64,000 nucleotides of DNA. Source: Paenarthrobacter aurescens. GTDB lineage: Bacteria; Actinomycetota; Actinomycetes; Actinomycetales; Micrococcaceae. The stretch spans positions 124,001 to 188,000 of the forward strand of contig NZ_JAOEFX010000001.1 in assembly GCF_025421775.1 (NCBI RefSeq), written 5' to 3'. Below the pieces are notes generated by a model. It saw only the letters and a list, made by a program, of their open reading frames with translations, made no database searches and had not been told where the DNA came from. Positions 8,992-17,629 of this stretch are shown here, piece by piece; the stretch's first letter is position 1; each line of letters begins with the position of its first letter. The position numbers were made by a program, and so were the translations under genes.

Positions 8992-10743
8992 ATGGCACGG
9001 ACCGGCCCCAAAAACTCAGCCCGCAGGGTGCTGACTTGGCTTGGAGCAATATTCGTTGTACTCACCGCTGTCCTGGCTGGCGGGGTGGTGACTGGCCACG
9101 CCAGTTGGGCTCCCAAGCTTGCTTTGGACCTTGAAGGCGGAACCCAGATGATCCTGGCCCCCAGGGTGGAGGGTTCCAGCGAAATCAATGAGGAGCAGCT
9201 CAACCAGGCAGTTGCCATCATCCGGCAGCGTGTGGACGGCTCAGGCGTAGCCGAAGCAGAGATCAGCACGCAGTCCGGCCGCAACGTGGTGGTAAGCCTT
9301 CCGGGTACACCGTCCAAGGAAACCCGTGACCTTATCCAGGCTTCCGCGGACATGACCTTCCGCCCGGTTATCGCTGCGGCCGACCCCGCCGCCATTCCTG
9401 CCGAGTCCCGGACGCCGGACGACCAGTTGCCCAAGCCCACGGCAGAACCTGCCAATGCCAGTGACGTCAACTGGGTGACCCCCGAGGTCTACAAGGAATT
9501 TGAGGCACTGGACTGCGTCAATCCCTCCGCTGAAAGGCGCGACCGTTCCGATCCCTCCAAGCCCTTGGTGACCTGTGAGGCCGCCACGGCAGAGACCCCC
9601 GCGATCAAGTACATCCTTGGTCCGGTCGAGGTCAGGGGTCAGGACATCAGCGATTCCACCTTTTCCCAGGTCCAGGGTGCACAGGGTTCTGTGACCAACT
9701 CCTGGGGTGTGAACATCGTCTTCAACGCCGACGCAACTGCAAAGTTCAAGGCTGTCACCGAGCGGCTTAACCAGTACTACGTTGCGGCGCAGGCACAAGG
9801 GAGCAACGACCCCAAGTCGCAGTTCGCAATCGTGTTGGACGACAAGGTCATTTCTGCTCCACGATCCCTCGCGGTGATCACCGATGGACGGCCGCAGATC
9901 ACGGGTAACTTTACTCAGGCCTCTGCCAAGGCACTGTCCGATCAGCTCCGTTACGGCGCGTTGCCTATCAGCTTCGAAATCCAATCACAGGAGCAAATCT
10001 CTGCCACGCTCGGTGGCGACCAGCTTCGCCTCGGGCTGCTGGCCGGCATGATCGGCCTGCTGCTGGTTGTTGTCTACTCACTCTTCCAATACCGCGCCCT
10101 TGGACTCGTCACCATTGCATCCCTTGTGGTTGCCGGCGGCCTGACCTATCTGGCCATCGCCATTCTTGGATGGACCGAGAACTACCGGCTTTCCCTGGCT
10201 GGTGTGGCCGGTCTGATTGTGGCCATCGGCCAGACCGCTGACTCGTTCATCGTCTACTTCGAACGTATCCGCGATGAATTGCGGGATGGCCGCGGCCTCG
10301 TTTCCGCGGTGGAAAATGGATGGAAGCGCGCCAAGCGAACGGTGCTGGCTTCCAAGGCGGTCAATCTCCTTGCTGCATTGGTCCTCTACTTCGTGGCGGT
10401 GGGCAACGTCCGTGGTTTCGCGTTCACGCTCGGCCTGACTGCAATTGCCGACCTCATTGTGGTGTTCATGTTTACGCACCCCACGCTGCAACTCCTGGCG
10501 CGCACCAAGTTCTTCGGCGAAGGACACCGTTTCTCCGGGCTTTCCCCTGACCGGCTGGGCGCAGTTCCCCTGTACCGGGGGGCCGGAAGGCTCCGTACTT
10601 CGGACGAAAAGCCCACACCGGTGCGGGCACGCAACACCGGCGCAGTGGCCGAAGCCGAACGACGCATGACCATCGCCGAACGGCGCCTCGCCGAGAAGGG
10701 CCAGCTCACTGGTTCCTCCAAGGCCACCAAGGAGGAGAAGTAA
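8992..10743 (+). CDS. secD: Protein translocase subunit SecD
   Basis: A 583-residue RND-type membrane protein. Transmembrane segment 1 lies near residues 15-35, followed by the conserved LALDLEGGTQMIL, a large periplasmic P1 domain with an actinobacterial insertion rich in Pro/Glu, then the TM2-6 block (LGLLAGMIGLLLVVVYS onwards, with QTADSFIVYFERIRDE). With SecF it uses the proton gradient to pull secreted proteins through SecYEG. The C-terminal tail (about 70 residues) is basic and cytoplasmic. Its TAA overlaps the secF ATG by one nucleotide. Confidence 0.96.
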   Translation: MARTGPKNSARRVLTWLGAIFVVLTAVLAGGVVTGHASWAPKLALDLEGGTQMILAPRVEGSSEINEEQLNQAVAIIRQRVDGSGVAEAEISTQSGRNVVVSLPGTPSKETRDLIQASADMTFRPVIAAADPAAIPAESRTPDDQLPKPTAEPANASDVNWVTPEVYKEFEALDCVNPSAERRDRSDPSKPLVTCEAATAETPAIKYILGPVEVRGQDISDSTFSQVQGAQGSVTNSWGVNIVFNADATAKFKAVTERLNQYYVAAQAQGSNDPKSQFAIVLDDKVISAPRSLAVITDGRPQITGNFTQASAKALSDQLRYGALPISFEIQSQEQISATLGGDQLRLGLLAGMIGLLLVVVYSLFQYRALGLVTIASLVVAGGLTYLAIAILGWTENYRLSLAGVAGLIVAIGQTADSFIVYFERIRDELRDGRGLVSAVENGWKRAKRTVLASKAVNLLAALVLYFVAVGNVRGFAFTLGLTAIADLIVVFMFTHPTLQLLARTKFFGEGHRFSGLSPDRLGAVPLYRGAGRLRTSDEKPTPVRARNTGAVAEAERRMTIAERRLAEKGQLTGSSKATKEEK

Positions 10744-11732
10744 TGACCACGAGCTTCGCAACCTTCGGCCACGAGCTTTACACGGGCAAGCGCTCGTACA
10801 GCTTTGTTGAATCCAAGAAGATCTGGTTCATCATCGCCGCAGTCGCCGTTGCCCTATCCATCCTCATTCCGGTGGCTAAAGGTGGATTCAACCTCGGCAT
10901 CGAATTCCGCGGAGGCTCGGAATTCACCGTTTCCAATGTGAGCAACACTGATGCGGGCCTCGGCGAAAAGGCCGTCCATGACGTCGTACCGGATGCCATT
11001 CCACGCGTTGCGAACGTCGCCGGTAACACCATGCGTATCCAGACGGACCAGTTGACTGACGACGAGACCAACCGCATCAAGGATGGTCTCACAAGCGCAT
11101 ACGGCGTCACGGAGAACGAAGTGACGTCCAACTTCGTCGGACCCACGTGGGGACAGGACGTCACCCGTCAGGCGCTCATCGGCCTGGTGGTCTTCGTTGG
11201 GTTGGCGGCCGTCCTGATGGCGCTGTACTTCAGAACCTGGAAAATGTCGCTGTCTGCCCTCGTGGGCATGCTCGTCACCATGTTCACCACAGCAGGTGTC
11301 TACGCACTGAGCGACTTCGAGGTCACGCCGTCGGCCATCATTGGCTTCCTGACGGTCCTGAGCTACTCGCTCTACGACACCGTGGTGGTCTTCGACAAGA
11401 TCCGCGAAAATACTGCCGATATTGCCACGTCCACACGCCGCACGTTCGGCGAAGAGGTCAACCTGGCCGTCAACCAAACACTGGTCCGCTCCATCAACAC
11501 CATGATGGTGGCTGTCCTCCCTGTGGCGGCGATCCTCTTCATCGGTGCCGGGCTTCTGGGCGCGGGCACGTTGCGTGACCTCTCCCTGGCGTTGTTCGTC
11601 GGGATTCTTATTGGCACGGCAGCAACGATCTTCATCGCGGCGCCGCTTTATGCGTGGCTGCGGCAGGGTGAGCCGGAGCTCGTGAAGCAAGCCAAGAAGG
11701 TGGAGCACCGCAGGGCGGAAGTTACCGTTTAG
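10743..11732 (+). CDS. secF: Protein translocase subunit SecF
   Basis: A 329-residue partner of SecD. The first transmembrane segment is followed by GFNLGIEFRGGSEF, a small periplasmic domain, and the TM2-6 block with GFLTVLSYSLYDTVVVFDKIREN and NQTLVRSINTMMV. It starts inside the secD stop (TAATG), so the two are translationally coupled. A terminator hairpin lies 27 nt after the stop. Confidence 0.96.
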   Translation: MTTSFATFGHELYTGKRSYSFVESKKIWFIIAAVAVALSILIPVAKGGFNLGIEFRGGSEFTVSNVSNTDAGLGEKAVHDVVPDAIPRVANVAGNTMRIQTDQLTDDETNRIKDGLTSAYGVTENEVTSNFVGPTWGQDVTRQALIGLVVFVGLAAVLMALYFRTWKMSLSALVGMLVTMFTTAGVYALSDFEVTPSAIIGFLTVLSYSLYDTVVVFDKIRENTADIATSTRRTFGEEVNLAVNQTLVRSINTMMVAVLPVAAILFIGAGLLGAGTLRDLSLALFVGILIGTAATIFIAAPLYAWLRQGEPELVKQAKKVEHRRAEVTV

Positions 11733-11758
11733 GGCCATTCCAGCCCAGAGATTCGCCT

Positions 11759-11798
11759 AAGAGCCGGTCCCCGCGATACTGCGGAGGCCGGCTCTTTG
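11759..11798 (+). terminator. Intrinsic terminator after secF
   Basis: AAGAGCCGG (11759-11767) pairs with CCGGCTCTT (11788-11796), with an inner CCGC/GCGG stem, and the hairpin runs into a short T stretch. It separates secDF from rel. Confidence 0.75.
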
Positions 11799-11855
11799 AC
11801 TTGCCGGTCCTGTCGTCATGTGCTGCCCAGTTGCAGAAGCATTCGTTTGCGGGAA

Positions 11856-11861
11856 TAGACT
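11856..11861 (+). promoter_or_regulatory. Candidate -10 element for rel
   Basis: TAGACT, with a TTGCAG -35-like hexamer 19 nt upstream (11831-11836). It lies between the secF terminator and the rel start and would give a leader of about 27 nt. Confidence 0.4.
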
Positions 11862-11894
11862 GGGAGAATTAAATCGGTTGTGAGGGGTACTTCT

Positions 11895-14288
11895 GTGGAA
11901 GAACGTGCGACGTCGGCACCACCGGCGGGCGGAGAAGACGGCCACAATGCTGTGGCGGTTCCGGCAACAAGTGTGGCTGGACGGACTGCCGGCGCGGTTC
12001 CGATCGATACTCCTGGCGTGCGTCCCACCTTCCCGGGACGGAGGGAGCGCACCCGTTCCCGGCTTGCCCGCCTGACAGGCCGTGGCGTCGCCCCGTACTC
12101 ACCGATCCTTGAGCCGCTGCTGCGGACGGTAAGGGCCAACAACCCCAAAGAAGACTTTGACCTGATCCAGCGGGCTTTCGCTGTCGCAGAGCGGAGCCAC
12201 CAGGGCCAGAAACGCAAGAGCGGTGACCCCTACATCACCCACCCGGTGGCGGTGGCCACCATACTGGCCGAGCTCGGCATGACGGGCACAACCTTGGCTG
12301 CGGCGCTGCTTCACGACACCGTGGAGGACACACCGTACACACTCGCTGACCTGACACGGGATTTTGGCCCCGAGGTTGCCATGCTGGTTGACGGCGTGAC
12401 AAAGCTCGATAAGGTCAGCTTTGGCGAGGCCGCCCAATCGGAGACTGTCCGCAAGATGGTCGTGGCCATGGCCAAGGACATCCGCGTCTTGATGATCAAG
12501 TTGGCTGACCGCTTGCACAACGCGCGTACCTGGCGGTTCGTCTCGGCTGAGTCCTCGTCACGCAAGGCGCGCGAAACGCTGGAAATCTTCGCGCCACTGG
12601 CACACCGCCTGGGCATGAACACCATCAAATGGGAGCTCGAAGATCTCTCCTTCGCTGCTCTCTACCCGAAGGTGTACGAAGAAATTGTGCGCATGGTGGG
12701 AGACCGCACGCCCGAGCGTGAGAAGAGCCTCAGCGTCATCCGCAACCAGATAGCTGATGATCTCCGCACGGCACGTATTAAGGCGACCATCACTGGCCGT
12801 CCCAAGCACTATTACTCGATTTACCAGAAGATGATCGTCAGGGATAAGGACTTCGACGACATCAACGACCTCATGGGCGTTCGGGTCCTGGTTGATTCAG
12901 TCCGCGACTGTTATGCAGCACTTGGCACTCTGCATTCGCGCTGGAACCCCCTTCCCGGGCGGTTCAAGGACTACATTGCCATGCCCAAGTTCAATATGTA
13001 CCAATCGCTGCACACCACGGTGATCGGCCCGGGGGGTAAGCCCGTGGAGATCCAGATCCGTACCCACGAGATGCACCGACGGGCAGAGTACGGTGTGGCA
13101 GCGCACTGGAAGTACAAGGACCAGCCGAACAGGACCGCGCAGGGCCCTGGCAGCCCACGTGACGGCGATATGGGCTGGTTGCGGTCGCTTGTGGACTGGC
13201 AGCAGGAAACATCCGACCCGGGCGAGTTCCTGGACTCCCTGAGATACGAAATTAATGCACGTGAGGTCTTCGTCTTCACCCCCAAGGGCGAGGTCATGGC
13301 CCTGCCCGCTGGATCGACCCCTGTGGACTTCGCTTATGCTGTCCACACCGAGGTAGGTCACAGGACCATTGGCGCCCGCGTCAACGGCAAACTGGTCCCG
13401 CTCAACAGTGAGTTGAACCATGGCGATTGGGTGGAGATCTTCACCTCCAAGGCCGAAGGAGCAGGTCCCAGCCAGGACTGGCAGCATTTCGTCAAGTCTG
13501 CGCGTGCCCGCAACAAGATCCGTCAGTGGTTTACCAAGGAACGTCGCGAAGAAGCGATCGATCGTGGCAAGGACATGCTGACGCGGGCAATGCGAAAGCA
13601 GAACCTCCCGCTGCAGCGGTTGATGACACATGACGCGTTGTCGGCCGTCGCGGAAGACTTCCACTACGTGGACATCTCCGGTCTCTACGCGGGCGTTGGG
13701 GACGGGCACACGTCGGCCCAGTCCGTCATGGAAAAGCTCGTGGAGCACCTGGGCGGCCACGAAACTCCGGACGAAGACCTCGACGAAGTCAGCATTCCCA
13801 CGCAGGTTGCCAAGTCCAAGTTCTCAGACTCCGGCGTCATCGTCCGTGGCGTGGGTGACGTCTGGGTCAAGCTTGCCCGATGCTGCACCCCTGTTCCCCC
13901 GGACCCCATTCTTGGGTTCGTTACCCGTGGCTCCGGAGTTTCTGTCCACAGGACCGACTGCACCAACGTCTCGGGACTTCGCGACCAGCCGGACAGAATC
14001 GTGGAAGTGGAGTGGGCTCCAACCCAGTCGAGCGTTTTCCTCGTGGAGATTCAGGTGGAAGCCCTGGACCGCAAGTCCCTGTTGTCCGATGTGACGCGTA
14101 TCTTGTCGGAGAATCATGTCAACATCCTCGCCGCCTCGGTTCACACCTCAAGCGACAGGGTGGCGATCTCGAAGTTCGCTTTCGAGATGGGCGATCCCAA
14201 GTACTTGCACCACGTCCTGAATGCTGTCCGCCGCATCGATGGTGTCTTTGACGTCTACCGCACCACGGGTAACAGGCGCCGCAGCTAG
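11895..14288 (+). CDS. rel: Bifunctional (p)ppGpp synthetase/hydrolase Rel
   Basis: A 797-residue RelA/SpoT homologue with the complete domain order: HD hydrolase ([21 protein letters not shown] near residue 137), synthetase ([27 protein letters not shown] near 355, [10 protein letters not shown]), TGS ([19 protein letters not shown]), a conserved-Cys region (RCCTPVPPD) and a C-terminal ACT domain. An intact HD site plus the RFKD-type synthetase loop fits a bifunctional enzyme. It makes and removes the stringent-response alarmone on starvation. I chose the GTG at 11895 because AGGGG sits 7 nt upstream; a GTG at 11880 is the alternative. Its TAG shares a CTAG with the convergent downstream gene. 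Confidence 0.96.
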   Translation: MEERATSAPPAGGEDGHNAVAVPATSVAGRTAGAVPIDTPGVRPTFPGRRERTRSRLARLTGRGVAPYSPILEPLLRTVRANNPKEDFDLIQRAFAVAERSHQGQKRKSGDPYITHPVAVATILAELGMTGTTLAAALLHDTVEDTPYTLADLTRDFGPEVAMLVDGVTKLDKVSFGEAAQSETVRKMVVAMAKDIRVLMIKLADRLHNARTWRFVSAESSSRKARETLEIFAPLAHRLGMNTIKWELEDLSFAALYPKVYEEIVRMVGDRTPEREKSLSVIRNQIADDLRTARIKATITGRPKHYYSIYQKMIVRDKDFDDINDLMGVRVLVDSVRDCYAALGTLHSRWNPLPGRFKDYIAMPKFNMYQSLHTTVIGPGGKPVEIQIRTHEMHRRAEYGVAAHWKYKDQPNRTAQGPGSPRDGDMGWLRSLVDWQQETSDPGEFLDSLRYEINAREVFVFTPKGEVMALPAGSTPVDFAYAVHTEVGHRTIGARVNGKLVPLNSELNHGDWVEIFTSKAEGAGPSQDWQHFVKSARARNKIRQWFTKERREEAIDRGKDMLTRAMRKQNLPLQRLMTHDALSAVAEDFHYVDISGLYAGVGDGHTSAQSVMEKLVEHLGGHETPDEDLDEVSIPTQVAKSKFSDSGVIVRGVGDVWVKLARCCTPVPPDPILGFVTRGSGVSVHRTDCTNVSGLRDQPDRIVEVEWAPTQSSVFLVEIQVEALDRKSLLSDVTRILSENHVNILAASVHTSSDRVAISKFAFEMGDPKYLHHVLNAVRRIDGVFDVYRTTGNRRRS

Positions 14289-14893
14289 TTCAAGGCCGGG
14301 ACTGCCAGCCTTGACAGGGTGGCCAGCGCGCGCTTCTTGTGTGGAACCCGTGGCGCCGCCTCCACGGCAAGGGTGAGGAGCCGCAGCCGGACACCGAGTT
14401 CTTCACGTTCCAAGAGGCGTTTCAGAGCAGGCAAGGCACGGTCGGCTTCGACGTGAAGAGCGATATCTGCAGCGGTGCGGAGCGGGCTGCTCACCAGCAT
14501 TCCTCCGAGGCTTACCACGTCCATTTGGCCCAGCCGTACTTCATGGAGACTGCACGCCGTGGTTCCCCGCAGGCTCGAGATACGGTGCTTCGCATCAACC
14601 AGCAGTGACAAATGTTCGGGCGGATTCGCGCACCCGTAGATCCAGGCTGCAGTGAGCCGGCCGGCAACCACCTTGGTTCGTATGCGCTCCGGAACCGTGA
14701 GGGCTGCTGCGCGGGCCCTCAGGCGATGCGTGACAGCGACGCCGGGTGAGGCGTAGCTCTTGCCGTAGAGGGGGAGCAGAATGCCGTCGAAGGCCATGCC
14801 CTGCAGTTCGTTCCAGGAGAAGATGCGGCTGGGGGAGTAGAGCTCGGGGATGACCGGCTCCAACAGGGGCGGGGCAGTGACAGCGGGGACCAT
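14285..14893 (-). CDS. AbiEi antitoxin-like orphan protein, function unknown
   Basis: A 202-residue soluble protein. The central block, ending [16 protein letters not shown], resembles the conserved segment of AbiEi-type antitoxins and of related DUF559-associated proteins (pattern 'vtsPlRTaxDla'). The N-terminal winged-helix domain usual in AbiEi is not evident, and no AbiEii-like nucleotidyltransferase toxin is adjacent, so a toxin-antitoxin role is not supported here. The C-terminus is rich in Leu, Arg and Ala. It converges on rel, and the two stop codons share the same CTAG. The start ATG has GGA 9-11 nt upstream. Treat as hypothetical. Confidence 0.6.
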   Translation of the reverse strand: MVPAVTAPPLLEPVIPELYSPSRIFSWNELQGMAFDGILLPLYGKSYASPGVAVTHRLRARAAALTVPERIRTKVVAGRLTAAWIYGCANPPEHLSLLVDAKHRISSLRGTTACSLHEVRLGQMDVVSLGGMLVSSPLRTAADIALHVEADRALPALKRLLEREELGVRLRLLTLAVEAAPRVPHKKRALATLSRLAVPALN

Positions 14894-14927
14894 TCATCGA
14901 TCATTCCGTGCACGCGCCTTACGAGTA

Positions 14928-14969
14928 CAGGCTCCGTCCTGGTTATGTGGATAACCAGGACGGAGCCTG
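14928..14969 (-). terminator. Long perfect hairpin downstream of the DUF349 gene
   Basis: Two perfectly complementary 19-nt arms (14928-14946 and 14951-14969) enclose a GTGG loop. It lies 25 nt beyond the DUF349 stop on the minus strand, so it probably ends that transcript. There is no clear U-tract. Confidence 0.65.
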
Positions 14970-14994
14970 CAGGTATGCGAAACCTTGGTGAGGG

Positions 14995-16560
14995 CTAGGC
15001 GAGGTCGCTTGCCGAACGCTGGATCTGGTCCAGCCATGCCTGACGGGCATCCAAGGCTTCACGGGCAGCCTTGATGCGGCGCTGGTCGCCTGCCTTCTCC
15101 GCCTTCTCCAGGTCTTCCTTGAGGCCGGCGATAGCGGCTTCAAGTTGTGAGAGGGCGCTGTTGGTGCGGGCCTTGGTCTCCGGGTTGCTCCGGCGCCATT
15201 TCTCTTCTTCGGCTTCGCGTACAGCGTCCTCGACCTTGCGCAGGCCGGCCTCGATGCGACCCATGTCCGCCCGGGGAACCTTACCGGCGTCTTCCCAGCG
15301 GTCCCGGATGGACTGAAGGGCCTTCTTGGCAGAGTTGAGATCGTTGATGGGCAGCAGGGACTGCGCTTCGGCTACCAGTTGTTCCTTGACCGCCAGGTTC
15401 GCCGTGTATTCCTGGTCGATCTGGTCGTTGGCGGCCTGTCGGTTGCTGAAGAAGACGTCCTGGGCGGCGCGGAACCGGCCCCAGAGAGCGTCGTCGTCCT
15501 TGCGGCTCGCGCGGGGAGTGGCCTTCCATTGATCCATCAGCCTGCGGTACTCGCCGGCAGCGAATCCCCAGTCGGTGGAAGAAGAGAGTGCCTCGGCCTC
15601 TGCGATCAAGGCCTCCTTGGCCGACTTCGCAGCGGAATTGTTGCTGTCCAACTGCGAGAAGTAGGCGCGGCGGTGACGATCAAAAACCGTACGTGCCGAA
15701 CGGAACCGTTTCCACAGTGCGTCTTCGTTGCTGCGGCCCAGGCGGACGCCGCTCTTCTGCGCAGCCTTCCATGTTTCGAACAGCTCGTTCATGCGGGCGC
15801 TGGAGGTCTTCCACTGGATCTGCGTGGGATCCTGGCCTGCAATGGATTCGGCTTCGGCTACGATCGCTTCCCGTGCTGCAAGCTCGCTGGCCCGCACGGC
15901 ATCGTGGGCAGCTTTCTCGGACTTTTCCAGTTCCACGATGTGGGTGGACAGGGCATCCAAGCGGGACTCGGCGGAGCGGATGTCGCCCACCATGTTGCGC
16001 TCGGCGAGTTGCTCACGAAGGTGCGTGACGGTCTTCTGCATGTCTGTAGCCGGAGCCTTGGACTCCACCCGGTGCTCCAGCAGCACCACCTGGGCAATGA
16101 CGTCGTCGAACTTCCTGGCAAAGTAGCCCAGCGCTTCATCCGGACTGACGCCGGGGTATTGGCCGACAGCGATCTCCTCGCCATCCAGCGTCAGGAAGAC
16201 GTGGCCGTCGCCTTCAGCGCGGCCCCATTTAGCGGCCTCGGCCAGCGACGCAGCAGACACAGCGGGGGCGGCAGGAATCACCGCGGCGGGAGCTTTCGGG
16301 CGGGCCGCAAAAGCCGCGGGGGAAGGGGCGGCGGACGGAGCCGGGCGCGGTGCGGCCGGCGTCGCAGGCGGGGTGGCCGTGGCTGGTTCCGCGACCGGGG
16401 TAGCTGGTTCCTCCACGGCGGGGGCTGGAGTCCCGGCAGGAGTTGGCTGCTCTGCAGGCGCCGGCGCGACGGGGTTTTCCACGTTGTCGGCGCTGTTCGC
16501 CTCGACTGCTTCTTCGTTGGCCACTACTGCTGTTTCGTCGGATTTCTGACTGTCTGTCAC
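14995..16560 (-). CDS. DUF349 repeat protein
   Basis: A 521-residue protein. The first 130 residues are Ala/Pro/Glu-rich and low in complexity. The rest is a helical series of DUF349 repeats with recurring Trp/Phe and charged positions, for example LWKRFRSARTVFDRHR, LWGRFRAAQDVFFSNR and IRDRWEDAGKVPR, probably forming a long coiled-coil rod. The family's biochemical function is not established. It starts with GTG and lies between the rel and cyclophilin genes, reading the same way as the cyclophilin. A 19-bp hairpin follows it. Confidence 0.85.
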   Translation of the reverse strand: MTDSQKSDETAVVANEEAVEANSADNVENPVAPAPAEQPTPAGTPAPAVEEPATPVAEPATATPPATPAAPRPAPSAAPSPAAFAARPKAPAAVIPAAPAVSAASLAEAAKWGRAEGDGHVFLTLDGEEIAVGQYPGVSPDEALGYFARKFDDVIAQVVLLEHRVESKAPATDMQKTVTHLREQLAERNMVGDIRSAESRLDALSTHIVELEKSEKAAHDAVRASELAAREAIVAEAESIAGQDPTQIQWKTSSARMNELFETWKAAQKSGVRLGRSNEDALWKRFRSARTVFDRHRRAYFSQLDSNNSAAKSAKEALIAEAEALSSSTDWGFAAGEYRRLMDQWKATPRASRKDDDALWGRFRAAQDVFFSNRQAANDQIDQEYTANLAVKEQLVAEAQSLLPINDLNSAKKALQSIRDRWEDAGKVPRADMGRIEAGLRKVEDAVREAEEEKWRRSNPETKARTNSALSQLEAAIAGLKEDLEKAEKAGDQRRIKAAREALDARQAWLDQIQRSASDLA

Positions 16561-16626
16561 CGCTAAAAGTCTTTCGCTTGGAGGGACTGCTAAGGTAATG
16601 CACCCCGGGCCGGGGCCTGGAGCTGG

Positions 16627-17421
16627 TTACTTCAGAGAAAACGAGTCTATCGTGACAGGTGCCACAGGGGCGCCGTCACCGGGATTTTCGCCCGCTTTAA
16701 GGCCGGCCGCGGCGATCTTGGTGACCACATCCAATCCGCTGGTTACCTTGCCCACCACCGTATATCCGCCAGCCGTATCTGCCGGAATAGTCGTGTCTTT
16801 GTAGACGATGAAGAACTGGTGCCCATTACCGTTGGCGTCGTTACCGGTGCGGGCTACGGCAATCGTTCCGGCTGGGTACTTGTTGTCAGCAGGCGCGTTT
16901 TCCAACGGACCCCACCGGTAGTTGGGATCATCCGCCCCGTCTTCCGAGGAGGCGCCGCACTGCAGGAGCCCGAACGTTTCGGACGTTGTCAGGCGGTGGC
17001 AGAACTTCCCGTTGTAATAGCTGGCGTCGCTGAGAGACTTGAAGACGGCGGCAGCCTGCGGTGCCGCCGTTCCATTCAGCTCAATGCCGACCACGCCGCT
17101 GTTCAGCGCGAGCTCACCGGTGAAGGTCTTCCCCGCTGCCGTGTCGGGGCTGGGAATATCGGCGCTGTTCGAAGCCGACGGTGAAGCGGAAGGAGAGCTC
17201 AGGCCGGCTTCTGCGGCTGCGAACTCGGCCTCAGTGGGGTTGGAGCTGAAAACAGTCAGTTGCAGCACCACGGCGAGGACTACTGCCGCTGCACCGGCGC
17301 CGACGGCGATGGTGTTGTCGCGTTTGCGCCGCTTTCCCTGTTCCTGTCGCAGGGCACGCTTGGCTTCCATCTGCCTGATACGCCGTTTCGCTTCGCGGTC
17401 ATCCCGCGACCTTGTTGCCAA
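16627..17421 (-). CDS. Membrane-anchored cyclophilin-type peptidyl-prolyl isomerase
   Basis: A 264-residue protein: a very basic cytoplasmic N-terminus (TRSRDDREAKRRIRQ), one transmembrane segment (IAVGAGAAAVVLAVVLQLTVF), a Ser/Pro/Ala linker, and a cyclophilin domain with APQAAAVFKSLSDASYYNGKFCHR and HQFFIVY. It probably folds exported proteins on the outer face of the membrane. The catalytic Arg of cyclophilins aligns with the CHRL segment; the region around the substrate pocket is divergent, as in other actinobacterial PpiB-like proteins. The TTG start at 17421 has a strong AGGAGG 4 nt upstream; longer in-frame starts lack one. It diverges from hisS. Confidence 0.88.
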   Translation of the reverse strand: MATRSRDDREAKRRIRQMEAKRALRQEQGKRRKRDNTIAVGAGAAAVVLAVVLQLTVFSSNPTEAEFAAAEAGLSSPSASPSASNSADIPSPDTAAGKTFTGELALNSGVVGIELNGTAAPQAAAVFKSLSDASYYNGKFCHRLTTSETFGLLQCGASSEDGADDPNYRWGPLENAPADNKYPAGTIAVARTGNDANGNGHQFFIVYKDTTIPADTAGGYTVVGKVTSGLDVVTKIAAAGLKAGENPGDGAPVAPVTIDSFSLK

Positions 17422-17500
17422 GAGTCCTCCTGATTGTGTCCACTTTCCGAGGCTGCCCACAGGAACCGGGCATGCTGCATTAGATGTGCACGCGCGGAAA

Positions 17501-17531
17501 GCATAAACTGGCTGCCGCACATAGTTTATGC
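17501..17531. promoter_or_regulatory. Perfect inverted repeat with opposed -10-like elements in the ppiase/hisS divergent region
   Basis: GCATAAACT (17501-17509) and AGTTTATGC (17523-17531) are exact reverse complements separated by 13 nt. Each arm contains TAAACT, a good actinobacterial -10, pointing in opposite directions. It may be an operator or a divergent promoter pair; the regulator is unknown. Confidence 0.5.
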
Positions 17532-17543
17532 ATGACCGGCTGG

Positions 17544-17576
17544 ACGCCCGCCCTGTAAACGCCGAACGGGCGTTTT
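17544..17576 (+). terminator. Hairpin plus T-run in the hisS leader
   Basis: ACGCCCG (17544-17550) can pair with CGGGCGT (17567-17573), which is followed by TTT. A competing hairpin, AACGCC with GGCGTT (17558-17574), uses the same 3' arm. It could be an attenuator in the hisS leader. I see no T-box and no His-rich leader peptide. Confidence 0.35.
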
Positions 17577-17629
17577 AAAGCTGCGGCGCCGACGCCAGGG
17601 TCAGCTTTCTTCGAGGAGACATTTCCACC

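Noticed and set aside
17422..17629. T-box riboswitch or His-codon attenuator before hisS
   Set aside because: No T-box sequence is visible. A short frame at 17528-17578 has a single His codon, too few for an attenuator peptide.
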